Shown here piece by piece: positions 51,621 through 60,595 of a DNA stretch of 64,000 nt. The stretch is from an uncultured Pseudoruegeria sp. GTDB taxonomy: Bacteria > Pseudomonadota > Alphaproteobacteria > Rhodobacterales > Rhodobacteraceae. A model generated the notes under the pieces. It ran no database searches. It saw only the letters and a program-made list of their open reading frames with translations, and had not been told where the DNA came from. The DNA is taken from positions 682,001 through 746,000 of the forward strand of contig CANMJD010000001.1 of assembly GCA_947498155.1 (NCBI GenBank), read 5' to 3'. Within the stretch, counting starts at the first letter, position 1. Each line of letters begins with the position of its first letter. The position numbers were made by a program, and so were the translations under genes.

Positions 51621-53339
51621 ATGGCACGGATTCTGATCACCTCCGCGATTCCCTATATCAACGGGATCAAGCATTTGGGTAACCTCGTCGGCAGCCAATT
51701 GCCGGCAGATTTATACGCGCGATACATGCGTCAGCGCGGCCATGAGGTAATGTTCATCTGTGCCACCGACGAGCACGGCACCCCGGCGGAACTTGCAGCC
51801 GCCAAAGCCGGGCAACCCGTCGAAGAGTTCTGCACCGAAATGCATGCGGTTCAAGCCGGAATTGCCGATGGTTTTCGCCTGTCATTTGATCATTTCGGGC
51901 GCTCTTCTTCGGAACGCAACCAGAAACTGACCCAGCATTTTGCCGGTAAACTTGCCGAAAATGGTTTGATCGAAGAAGTCAGTGAAAAGCAGGTCTACTC
52001 CAATGCCGACGGACGTTTTTTGCCAGACCGCTACATCGAGGGCACCTGCCCCAACTGCGGCTATGACAAAGCCCGCGGCGATCAGTGCGAAAACTGCACA
52101 AAGCAGCTTGATCCAACCGATCTGATTGAACCGCACAGCGCGATTTCGGGCTCTACCGATCTGGAAGTGCGCGAAACCAAGCACCTGTATCTGCGCCAGT
52201 CCGCCCTGCGGGACGATTTGGACGCCTGGATCAACAGCAAATCCGACTGGCCGATCCTGACGACTTCGATTGCAAAAAAGTGGCTGCATGATGGAGACGG
52301 GCTGCAGGATCGCGGCATCACACGCGACCTGAAATGGGGTGTGCCGGTTAAAAAAGGCACCGAAAACTGGCCCGGCATGGAGGGCAAGGTCTTTTATGTT
52401 TGGTTCGATGCACCGATCGAATACATTGCGGGCACAGCGGAATGGGCCGATGCAAACGGCAAAACTGATGCGGATTGGCAGCGCTGGTGGCGCACTGATC
52501 TGGGGGCTGATGACGTCACTTATGTTCAGTTCATGGGAAAGGATAATGTCCCGTTCCATACCCTGTCTTTCCCGGCCACGATCAAAGGTTCGGGTGAGCC
52601 TTGGAAGCTGGTGGATTATATCAAATCTTTCAACTACCTGAATTATGATGGTGGGCAATTCTCAACCTCGCAAGGCCGCGGGATCTTTATGGATCAGGCG
52701 CTTGAGATCTTGCCAAGCGATTACTGGCGCTGGTGGTTGCTCAGCCATGCGCCGGAAAACTCTGATAGTGAATTCACATGGCAAAATTTCCAAAGTTCGG
52801 TGAATAAGGATCTTGCCGATGTTTTGGGGAATTTTGTGTCCCGAGTCACCAAGTTCTGTCGCGCAAAATTCGGCGAAACTATTCCTTCTGGCGGGGAATA
52901 TGGGGCTGCAGAGGCGGCCCTTATTGATGAACTCAACCGACGGACCCGTGCTTATGAGGGGCATATGGAGGCCATGGAGGTACGCAAAGCCGCCAATGAG
53001 CTGCGCGCGATCTGGGTGGTTGGCAACGAATACCTGCAAGCCGCCGCACCATGGGCGACCTTCAAAACAGACCCGGATGCGGCTGCTGCCGTTATTCGCC
53101 TGTCGCTGAACCTGATCCGCGTCTACGCAGTTCTTTCTGCCCCTTTTGTGCCAGATGCGGCGCAAAACATGCTATCCGCCCTGCAAACCGATAACCAGGA
53201 GTGGCCCGACGATATGGAAGCCGCTCTTGCCGCTTTGCCGGAAGGCCATGCGTTCCAGGTGCCGGATGTTATGTTCCGCAAAATAACGGATGCTGAGCGC
53301 GAAGACTGGCAAAGCCGGTTTGCGGGACAACGCAGTTAA
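51621..53339 (+). CDS. metG: Methionyl-tRNA synthetase
   Basis: A 572-residue class I synthetase. The HIGH-type motif is [11 protein letters not shown] near residue 12; a CXXC/CXXC zinc insertion follows ([17 protein letters not shown] near 145). The KMSKS-type motif is QFSTSQGRG near residue 350, in which both lysines are replaced (Q, T), a variant seen in some bacterial MetRS. An anticodon-binding helical domain ends the protein, without the C-terminal tRNA-binding appendix. A terminator follows. Confidence 0.95.
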   Translation: MARILITSAIPYINGIKHLGNLVGSQLPADLYARYMRQRGHEVMFICATDEHGTPAELAAAKAGQPVEEFCTEMHAVQAGIADGFRLSFDHFGRSSSERNQKLTQHFAGKLAENGLIEEVSEKQVYSNADGRFLPDRYIEGTCPNCGYDKARGDQCENCTKQLDPTDLIEPHSAISGSTDLEVRETKHLYLRQSALRDDLDAWINSKSDWPILTTSIAKKWLHDGDGLQDRGITRDLKWGVPVKKGTENWPGMEGKVFYVWFDAPIEYIAGTAEWADANGKTDADWQRWWRTDLGADDVTYVQFMGKDNVPFHTLSFPATIKGSGEPWKLVDYIKSFNYLNYDGGQFSTSQGRGIFMDQALEILPSDYWRWWLLSHAPENSDSEFTWQNFQSSVNKDLADVLGNFVSRVTKFCRAKFGETIPSGGEYGAAEAALIDELNRRTRAYEGHMEAMEVRKAANELRAIWVVGNEYLQAAAPWATFKTDPDAAAAVIRLSLNLIRVYAVLSAPFVPDAAQNMLSALQTDNQEWPDDMEAALAALPEGHAFQVPDVMFRKITDAEREDWQSRFAGQRS

Positions 53340-53361
53340 CCCCAACGGCCTCTCTACAAAG

Positions 53362-53389
53362 AAAAACCTGCCCAACGGCAGGTTTTTTT
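53362..53389 (+). terminator. Rho-independent terminator of metG
   Basis: AAAACCTGCC-CAAC-GGCAGGTTTTTTT is a perfect stem with a four-base loop and a run of seven T, 23 bases after the stop codon. Confidence 0.92.
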
Positions 53390-53411
53390 CGCGCGTCGAC
53401 CGGTAGTTAAA

Positions 53412-53882
53412 CTAGCCCCCACATTTTTTGGCCCATATCACCACCCGCCTGTTCCTGGGATCAGTTCCAGCCATATCAGGTAAGGGTTCAGCCTCTCCCA
53501 TTGCGTCCACCTCTATTGGATGGGCCGTTGCCGGGAGCATTTTGCGCAATTTTTCCCGTACATATTCCGCGCGTTTTTTGGAGACATTCATATTTGCTTG
53601 TTCTGCACCAACGGTATCCGAATGGCCCACGAGTTTAAGGCAGGTATCCGACATCATCGAGGTCTGCAAAACGGCTGCCAATGCCTCTAAACGAGTGGCG
53701 GACTCAGGCATCAGTTGCGTCGAGCCAGATCGAAAAAAAAGCGCATCCGTTTCAAGGTTCAAGGCCGTATTTGCAGCGCCTTGCATCACCGTCTGCGACT
53801 GCGCCACAACAGGACCATGCAAACTTGCACCCCATAGGCTTACGACGAAGAAGACAGCAAATGAAATAGGTCGAGCGCTCAT
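53412..53882 (-). CDS. OmpA-like domain periplasmic protein
   Basis: A 156-residue exported protein: signal peptide to about residue 28, then an OmpA peptidoglycan-binding domain, LKLVGHSDTVGAEQANMNVSKKRAEYVREKL and GTDPRNRRVVIWAKK. There is no beta-barrel and no lipobox, so it is a soluble periplasmic OmpA module. ATG 53882 follows GGAGG; the upstream 41 residues of the frame are not part of the domain. Divergent from the acyltransferase gene and perhaps a partner of the glycan locus. Confidence 0.85.
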   Translation of the reverse strand: MSARPISFAVFFVVSLWGASLHGPVVAQSQTVMQGAANTALNLETDALFFRSGSTQLMPESATRLEALAAVLQTSMMSDTCLKLVGHSDTVGAEQANMNVSKKRAEYVREKLRKMLPATAHPIEVDAMGEAEPLPDMAGTDPRNRRVVIWAKKCGG

Positions 53883-54040
53883 AAAAACCTCCAGTTCTCC
53901 TTCATCGACTAGCACATCTTTTCCTAACAATTGGTGAAGACAAAAATTTAAAAACCTCCCAGAAATCGTTGATCCATTTACCCTTTTTTTCCGACTCGCC
54001 TGCAAAGTTTAGCGAGAAGATGTTTGGATATAGGGCGATT

Positions 54041-55186
54041 ATGACCAACGAACGAAAAGACTGGCTAGATGCGCTTCGCTTGGTGGCGGGGCTCTCTATG
54101 GTTGGCCTACACGCCTCATCAGATGCCCGTGGCCAACCCTATCCGGACGCCGAAATATCGGAAAAAATCCTGCCTCTGTTTATTCGCACAGTTTTGTATA
54201 CGGCGCGCACGGAACTCTTTATCCTGATCTCTGCCTTTCTTCTTATTCTCGCCCTGCAAAACCGTCCGCGCAGTTACGGCGCAACCATAAAACAGCAGGG
54301 CCGCCGGCTGCTTTTACCCTTCCTCTTCTGGAGCATTTTTTACGCTTTCTGGAGCCTGCTGAAAGCTCAGCATTTCGGCTACCTTCCCTCAATGCTCGAC
54401 AACATCAGCACGCCAGCGGTTTGGGCTGAATACATGCTCTTGGGTACCTCGAAATACCACATGCATTTTCTGCCGACGCTCTTTGCGATCTTGTTGTTCT
54501 ATCCGCTCTTTCGCTATTCCGTTAACCGTTCCTGGCTCGGATTGACCATCATTGCCGCCCTCGCGTTCAAACGAGAAGCAGACATATACCTGTGGTCCGA
54601 TCAACAGAACAATCCGGCCTTCCCCTACTTATTGCAGAGCGTGAAAATTCTTAGCTATGTTGGGTATGGCATGATTGCCGGATCATTTCTGGGCCTCTGC
54701 CAGAAATACACTGAACGAGACTATCCGCGCTGGTTATTGCCCAGCGTCCTGATTTTGGGTGGTTGTTTTTTTTCAATCAAGATCTGGCATATGAATCTGG
54801 TTCTGGAAACGGGCACTTGGGCTCGTGGGTATGCAATCACCTTTTGGGCAGATTTCCTCATGCCCGCCATTCTATTTCTGGTGGTTATGCTCGTGCCAAA
54901 ACTCTTTCATCATCCCTTTTTGTCAAAGATCGCCCCGATGAGTTTTGGCATCTATCTGTGCCATCCTCTGTTTCTGGATTTGGCAGAAATCCACAATAGA
55001 CGATACATCCTCAGCCCAAGCCAAAGCTTCCTGATTGAGGCAATGTTCGCGCTTATCGCTACGAGCCTCTTTGTGCTTGCCTTGTCACGCATCAACTCGC
55101 TGGCATGGACAGTCGGTCTTGGCCCCTTCCCAAAGTTTCACACGCGCAAGATTTGGCCCGCTTCATCGGAGAAAATACATGTTTGA
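54041..55186 (+). CDS. Acyltransferase-3/OpgC-type membrane acyltransferase
   Basis: A 381-residue membrane protein with about ten helices. RKDWLDALRLVAGLSMVGLHASSDA contains the invariant DALR and the catalytic-site histidine of acyltransferase-3/OpgC proteins. FGIYLCHPLFLDL near residue 310 is the other typical segment. Such enzymes acylate exported glycans with acetyl or succinyl groups. ATG 54041 matches the family start; earlier in-frame ATGs exist (53969, 54020). First gene of a four-gene cluster, overlapping the next by eight bases. Confidence 0.85.
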   Translation: MTNERKDWLDALRLVAGLSMVGLHASSDARGQPYPDAEISEKILPLFIRTVLYTARTELFILISAFLLILALQNRPRSYGATIKQQGRRLLLPFLFWSIFYAFWSLLKAQHFGYLPSMLDNISTPAVWAEYMLLGTSKYHMHFLPTLFAILLFYPLFRYSVNRSWLGLTIIAALAFKREADIYLWSDQQNNPAFPYLLQSVKILSYVGYGMIAGSFLGLCQKYTERDYPRWLLPSVLILGGCFFSIKIWHMNLVLETGTWARGYAITFWADFLMPAILFLVVMLVPKLFHHPFLSKIAPMSFGIYLCHPLFLDLAEIHNRRYILSPSQSFLIEAMFALIATSLFVLALSRINSLAWTVGLGPFPKFHTRKIWPASSEKIHV

Positions 55187-56570
55187 AATCGCTCGGAATC
55201 AGCGTCACACACTCATCGTGAACGTTATACAAAAGCGTTTATCTACCGGGCTATTTTGCTCTTTTGAACGATTTCTCAATGCTCAGCTTGGGCAGAAAAA
55301 TCCAATTATCCTATTTGATTTCTCCAATGCCAAAAGCATCAACTTTTCTGCAACGGCTGAACTCCTTGAAATCTACCGTGCCTACAATGCGATAATTGAT
55401 ATCGCCTTTTGCGCCCTTCCAGAACTTCCTGCGTTTTCTGAAAGTTCCTATTCCCTTGCACAGTTGCTTCCACTTTACAGTTCTACGGATGCCGCCTTGA
55501 AGTCCGATGAATTTTCGATTGCACAAATGAGATCGTTGCATGGCATTGTTCTTGCTGGTGACTCGCCGCAAAACATCCTGCCTTCCTTTCCCCCGACCCT
55601 CCTACCCATTATGGGGCACAGCTTGTTGCAACATAATCTGCAACACTTAGAAAAATCTGGCATACGGGATGTTACCGTAGAGACAGGGCAATTCGGCACA
55701 GCCATCCGACGCCACCTTCAATTGGAAATTGATAGCTCTGGCTCTCACATTGGGTTTTATAACAGCCCGACGTCACTCTCTGCTTCGATCTGGGGAAAGC
55801 CGATGCATCGGCTGTCAGAATTGCAAAATACGCTTTCGGTCTTTCGCCGTGATACCATTGTTATGCTCGGGCATGCCTTACCAAACACCGAAATTCTATC
55901 AACCTATCACGCGCACCAAAGCTCAGATGCCGATATTACGCTAGTAGTTCCGCCCCCTAAAGAAATGAACAATCAGCGGGGTTTCTTGCAGCAAGACTGC
56001 GTGACTTGCTTATTGATCAAAGGCGGGGCGCTTGATGGTCCCCCTCTGCCAGACATTGGGTTTTCTTACAGGGAATTGAGTCACTTTTTCTCTCGGCGGG
56101 GCCAAAAAGTGCACACCGTCTACGCTACTAGCGAAACCGGTATTGTGTCCTCGCTCAAGGCTTATATCGGGGTTCTGTCCGCCGCCTTAGCCGGGCGCTA
56201 TCCACTACTACGACTAAAGGAGTTTGAACCCCAGGGATTTCAGTGGCGTCATCCGGAGGCCGAGGTTTCGCCTGATCTCATGGTAGAGGGCGCATGTTAC
56301 ATTGGGCCGGGAGTCAAGATCGCTTCGGGCGTGAAAATTATCGGGCCAGCATCCATCGAAAGCGGCTGCCAGATCGGGCGCGGGGCGCGTGTCGAGCATA
56401 GCGTGTTGTCAGAAGCACATCACACGCCGGCGCATGCATTGAGACGAGACGTCTTTGCATCGATGGACAAAATCATCCCCTTGCATCGCTCCAAAGTTCC
56501 CACATCTGCCGCAGATATTTTGAACCAACAAGCGCGGAACCCTTTGTCGAAACATATGCGGGCATCATGA
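55179..56570 (+). CDS. STAS / degenerate nucleotidyltransferase / left-handed beta-helix fusion protein
   Basis: A 463-residue fusion. Residues 1-105 resemble a STAS domain (PIILFDFSNAKSINFSATAELLEIYRAY). Residues 125-330 resemble sugar nucleotidyltransferase (HGIVLAGDSPQNILPSF and LLPIMGHSLLQHNLQHLEKSGIRDVTV), but the GXGXRXXP loop and the lysine of PKPLLP are missing. Residues 365-415 are hexapeptide repeats (VEGACYIGPGVKIASGVKII, GPASIESGCQIGRGARVEHS). It is likely a regulatory or scaffolding relative, not an active transferase. ATG 55179 has GGAG upstream and overlaps both neighbours. Confidence 0.65.
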   Translation: MFEIARNQRHTLIVNVIQKRLSTGLFCSFERFLNAQLGQKNPIILFDFSNAKSINFSATAELLEIYRAYNAIIDIAFCALPELPAFSESSYSLAQLLPLYSSTDAALKSDEFSIAQMRSLHGIVLAGDSPQNILPSFPPTLLPIMGHSLLQHNLQHLEKSGIRDVTVETGQFGTAIRRHLQLEIDSSGSHIGFYNSPTSLSASIWGKPMHRLSELQNTLSVFRRDTIVMLGHALPNTEILSTYHAHQSSDADITLVVPPPKEMNNQRGFLQQDCVTCLLIKGGALDGPPLPDIGFSYRELSHFFSRRGQKVHTVYATSETGIVSSLKAYIGVLSAALAGRYPLLRLKEFEPQGFQWRHPEAEVSPDLMVEGACYIGPGVKIASGVKIIGPASIESGCQIGRGARVEHSVLSEAHHTPAHALRRDVFASMDKIIPLHRSKVPTSAADILNQQARNPLSKHMRAS

Positions 56571-58321
56571 TGGATTCTTTATACTTTAAGGCGTTTGAGG
56601 ACTGCACACCACCAGCCTCTGTCCCATTAACAAGAACGCGGGAACGAATTTGGCATTTTTTTGCTGCCCTTAGTCTTGGTCTTGGGCTTTGGTACTGTCA
56701 GTGGCGCTGGACGCATACTTTGAACCCTGAGGCGATTACCTTTTCAATCGTCGTGGCACTGGCGGAAACACTGGCTTTCATTGGCTGCATACTCTTTTAC
56801 TTCGATATTTGGCGGCAAGATGATACGATCGCCTTAGCCCCCCCAAAAACACGCGCACAAGCAGGACTATCAGGCACTGGGCCAATCCTGCTGGATATTT
56901 ACATTACAACATTGGATGAAACTGCCGATTTGCTTGAGTTCACGATTGCGGACGCCCTCTCGGCGGTGGTTCCAGATGGTTGGGTACGACAGGTTCACCT
57001 TTTAGATGATGGAAACCGGACCGAAATTGCCGGTTTAGCCAAACGATATAACATCGGATATTTTGCGAGGGGGTCAAAAACCGGTTTCAAAGCCGGAAAC
57101 CTTCGCCATGCATTGCTCAGAACCGAAGGTGACTTCTTCCTGATTTGCGACGCCGACACTCGAATCTTCAAAGAGTTTTTCCTCAACTCGCTTGGATATT
57201 TCCGCGATTCCACAGTTGCTTGGGTGCAAACCCCTCATTGGTTTTATGACATTCCGGATGGGCGCAAAGTAGATGATAATTCTGGTTCAGGTTCGGGTTT
57301 GCCGACATTCATTCAACGTATCGTTCGAAACGAGAAGGCAAAAGATCCCTTTATGTCCGATCCCGGGCTGTTCTTTGATGTTATTCAGAGACGCAGAAAC
57401 AGGAATAACGCCTCTTTTTGCTGTGGGGCCGCGTCAATACATCGGAGAGAAGCCGTTTTTTCCGTCGCGCTTCATGACTATTCCAAACACCTTTTAGATA
57501 CGAAACTTCCCGTATCAAAGGCACATCGTCAGCTCGCCTTGGCCGCCCATGATCTACAACCGTTTCGCTACCATGTTTCAGAAGATATCTATACTTCGAT
57601 CCAAAGCCAGTCGGTAAAGAATTCAAAGTGGAAATCAGTATATCACCCCAACATTGAAAGCAAAATGCTTAGTCCTTGGGGTATGCAATCCTGGGCAAGT
57701 CAGCGTCAAAAATATGCCGGTGGCAGTCTGAATATATTCATTCGAGACAATGTCCTATTCAAGCGCGGCCTACCACTGCTGAGCAAACTGCACTACGGCG
57801 CAACATTTTGGTCTTACTTGTCAAGCACGTGGCTATTGATATTGCTTTGCGCTCCGGCCCTTACCTTGTTCTCAGGATCTGCACCGATTTCAGCCCCATC
57901 GCATGCGTTTTTTCTGCATTTGGTGCCGTTTCTAATCGCCAACGAAATTGCCCTGATCGTTGGATGTTTTGGTTATGATATCAACAAAGGACGAAAACTG
58001 GCGATCGCCTGCATTCCCATTACGTTAAAAGCCTTGTGGTTGGCGTTGCACGGTCAAAAAATCAACTTTAATGCCACCCCCAAAATCCCATTGCTCTCCG
58101 GTGCAACTCGTATCGTAAAAACACATTTGCTTTTGATCGGTGCGACTGGGTTTGCCATCATCTTCGCTTGTTATGGCTATGCCCGCGGGTGGTCCAATAT
58201 CTCGCTGACCTTTCTGGTTCTCAATGGTTTCTGGGGGCTTTGGAATATTTACACACTCTGGGCCGCTCCACGCGCTGCGTTTTGGCACGCCCCGACAGCC
58301 ACAAAAGGAGATGTCCTGTAA
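56567..58321 (+). CDS. BcsA-like processive family-2 glycosyltransferase without PilZ domain
   Basis: A 584-residue inner-membrane synthase. Membrane segments at about 30-52, 58-80 flank the start, then the catalytic domain: VHLLDDGNRTEIAGLAKRY (first Asp), LICDADTRIF (DXD), VSEDIYTSIQS (TED variant SED) and SQRQKYAGG (QXXRW variant QXXKY). At least four helices follow (about 410-430, 445-470, 515-535, 545-565). No PilZ c-di-GMP domain is present, unlike BcsA. It probably polymerises and exports a beta-glycan of unknown sugar. Start overlaps the upstream stop. Confidence 0.85.
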   Translation: MMDSLYFKAFEDCTPPASVPLTRTRERIWHFFAALSLGLGLWYCQWRWTHTLNPEAITFSIVVALAETLAFIGCILFYFDIWRQDDTIALAPPKTRAQAGLSGTGPILLDIYITTLDETADLLEFTIADALSAVVPDGWVRQVHLLDDGNRTEIAGLAKRYNIGYFARGSKTGFKAGNLRHALLRTEGDFFLICDADTRIFKEFFLNSLGYFRDSTVAWVQTPHWFYDIPDGRKVDDNSGSGSGLPTFIQRIVRNEKAKDPFMSDPGLFFDVIQRRRNRNNASFCCGAASIHRREAVFSVALHDYSKHLLDTKLPVSKAHRQLALAAHDLQPFRYHVSEDIYTSIQSQSVKNSKWKSVYHPNIESKMLSPWGMQSWASQRQKYAGGSLNIFIRDNVLFKRGLPLLSKLHYGATFWSYLSSTWLLILLCAPALTLFSGSAPISAPSHAFFLHLVPFLIANEIALIVGCFGYDINKGRKLAIACIPITLKALWLALHGQKINFNATPKIPLLSGATRIVKTHLLLIGATGFAIIFACYGYARGWSNISLTFLVLNGFWGLWNIYTLWAAPRAAFWHAPTATKGDVL

Positions 58322-59646
58322 TGGTCAATTCTGCACTGAAGCAATATCGACCCAATTTTTACTTTTTGATCGGCTTAATTGCCGCCGCCGGGATCGCGTA
58401 TTATAGCGAAACTGCAACCTCAGCTGCGACCTTTCATAGTCCTCCTATTAGTGAACGGCTCACTGATATCGCGCTTGTTCCACTTGCGGCACAACGCCCT
58501 GCCACGATTAACGAGCATGAAGCCGCCCAAATCGCGTGGCAGTATTTTAAACACAACACAAACCCTGAAACAGGACTGGTCAATTCAGTGGACGGGTTTC
58601 AATCTACAACAATGTGGGAAGTAGGCGGATATTTATTTGCCTTGATAGCCGCTGAACGTTTACAGATTATAGCCCAAAAAGAGTTTCAATCACGCCTCGG
58701 AAGCGTCATTGAATCTTTGCAAAAAATGCCCCTTTTTGACGAGCGACTTCCTAACAAAGCCTATCATACAAGCACGCTTGCAATGGTCACCTACCAAAAC
58801 GAAACAACCGATGTAGGTTTGGGCTGGTCTGCATTGGACATGGCTCGTTTACTTTTATCTCTGCAAGCAGTCCGTGAACTACATCCCGATTTTCGGAAGG
58901 ATATCGCCATTTTGATTGCTAACTGGGATTTGGACGCACTAACGATGAATGATCGCCTCGCAGGAGCAGATCGCTTAACAAGCGATGAAAGCATTCGCAT
59001 CGTACAGGAAGGGCGCATTGGCTATGAACAATATGGTGCAAGATCCCTTATGCGCTTAGGCATGAATGCCGCAAAATCTGCATCGTCTCTGGCGACAATG
59101 GAATGGATTGAGGTAGGTGGCGTGGATATTCCGTCCGACCGCCGAACTATTGAGGAATACGGCGCAATTAATCCAACCCTAAGCGAGCCCTATCTTTTGA
59201 TGGGCTTAGAAATGGGCTGGGATGATGAAAGCCACTTTTTCGCCAGCCAGATCTATAAAGCTATGGAGAAGCGCTATAATGAATTGGGTATTTTGACTGT
59301 ATTATCGGAAGATCATATCGATCAATCGCCGCATTTTCTATATGGATCAATAGTATCCAATGGTACCGCATGGGAAGTCGTTGATGAACATGGAACCGCT
59401 TTTAATGAATTTAGAACGGTTTCCCTAAAGGCTAGCTTTGCATGGGATGCTCTTTTCGGCACTGAATACACAGATTTTGCGACCTCTACTGTGGAAAGCT
59501 CAGGTATGCGCGAAAAGGGATGGATCGCAGGTCTATATGAAATGGATCAGCGACCGAACGAGATTCTCACGCTTAACACCAATGCCGTCGTTCTTGAGGC
59601 ACTCTATTATAGAAAGTTTGGTCCGTTCCTATCGCCCTACAACTAG
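58321..59646 (+). CDS. DUF3131 protein of a glycan-synthesis cluster
   Basis: A 441-residue protein with an N-terminal membrane segment (about 13-32) and a periplasmic DUF3131 domain of alpha/alpha-toroid type: NPETGLVNSVDGFQSTTMWEVGGYLFALIAAE and GWSALDMARLLLSL, then NTNAVVLEALYYRKFG at the end. DUF3131 proteins accompany glycosyltransferases and may act on the polymer as hydrolase or lyase. Overlaps the synthase gene by one base (TAATG). Codon usage is AT-rich compared with the rest of the window. Confidence 0.82.
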   Translation: MVNSALKQYRPNFYFLIGLIAAAGIAYYSETATSAATFHSPPISERLTDIALVPLAAQRPATINEHEAAQIAWQYFKHNTNPETGLVNSVDGFQSTTMWEVGGYLFALIAAERLQIIAQKEFQSRLGSVIESLQKMPLFDERLPNKAYHTSTLAMVTYQNETTDVGLGWSALDMARLLLSLQAVRELHPDFRKDIAILIANWDLDALTMNDRLAGADRLTSDESIRIVQEGRIGYEQYGARSLMRLGMNAAKSASSLATMEWIEVGGVDIPSDRRTIEEYGAINPTLSEPYLLMGLEMGWDDESHFFASQIYKAMEKRYNELGILTVLSEDHIDQSPHFLYGSIVSNGTAWEVVDEHGTAFNEFRTVSLKASFAWDALFGTEYTDFATSTVESSGMREKGWIAGLYEMDQRPNEILTLNTNAVVLEALYYRKFGPFLSPYN

Positions 59647-59846
59647 GAACTTGGAAGTAAAGCCGTCGCGGCGTGAAATGGCCTAATTAGCTGAAGAGCC
59701 CTAAGGTTTTTAGACGGTTTTCTTGTTCATTTAGAAGCAAAGAGACAGTGATGTCGGGGACTAGATTTACCGATGATTTCAAGCGCAACACCAGCGGAAT
59801 ATGTTAACCGATCAAACGCGTGTCTGACGTCAGCGCCTATGGGTCG
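59647..59846 (+). mobile_element. Internally deleted IS3-family remnant, plus orientation
   Basis: A short frame at 59751-59807 begins MSGTRFTDDFKR, as IS3-type orfA genes do, then breaks. In another frame the next bases read PAEYVNRSNACLTSA, resembling the C-terminal end of an IS3 orfB. It looks like an IS3 element whose middle was lost. It carries CGGAATATGTTAACCG (59795-59810), of which a 15/16 inverted copy lies at 59913-59928 in the neighbouring remnant. Left end not defined. Confidence 0.5.
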
Positions 59847-60590
59847 TGACCTGCTCCCATGGAACCCGCTAATTTTTGGTTAGCTCTGTTCAGGTTTTGG
59901 TTTTCCAGTGACCGGTTAACATATTTCGCCGATGTCAGGCCGGCGAGGCAGGAATGCAGGCTGTGGTGGTTGAAGCCATTGCGCCATGCCGCCACCGAAG
60001 CACGGGCATGGCGCAGGTTGTCGAATACGCGTTCATTGAAACATTCGTCTCGCTTCATGTCGAGGATGCTTTCGACGACCCCATTTTGAATTGGCTTGCC
60101 TGGCGCGATGTAGTGCCCGTGGACCTTCCAGCCTTCCTGCCACTTCAGAACGGCGTTGCTGGTCGATTCTGTGCCGATGTCGCTGACCACCATGCAGGAG
60201 TAGCCACACAGTTCGGCGATCCGATCCAGTTCACAGGCCACACGTCCCCCTGAGAGCGATGTATCGACAACAAATGCAACACATTAACTCCTGAAGTCAT
60301 CGATCACGTTTGGAATGTGGAACCTGCGGCCACACGACTGGCTGTCGGACAAGAAGCCCAGCGACCACCGCTGGTTAGGCCCCCGTGGCATCGCCATAGG
60401 TGTTTTGGTGCCCACTGCGCGCTTGCAACCGCCACGTTTACGAACGGTTAATCCTTCTTCGCGGCAGATCCGATACAGCTTCTTCCAGTTGACCTGCCAG
60501 CCCTCACGAATGAGCAAGATGTGCAACCGACGAAATCCACAGCGTCGGTATTCAGAAGACAGCTCCTTCAGCCGACAGCGCAGCTAGCGC
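59847..60590 (-). pseudogene. IS3-family transposase (orfB) fragment, inactivated
   Basis: Minus-strand reading gives, from 60590 downward, LKELSSEYRRCGFRRLHILLIREGWQVNWKKL, GPNQRWSLGFLSD and, after an in-frame TAA near 60284, VVDTSLSGGRVACELDR and VVSDIGTES with the terminal VESILDMKRDECFNERVFDNL. The reading frame is constant, so it is broken by stops, not frameshifts: a TAG near 60584 and the TAA near 60284. The first catalytic Asp is Gly (SLGF for SLDF). The N-terminal third and left end are missing; the other end TGACCTGCTCCC is at 59847. Confidence 0.8.
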
Positions 60591-60595
60591 ACCCA

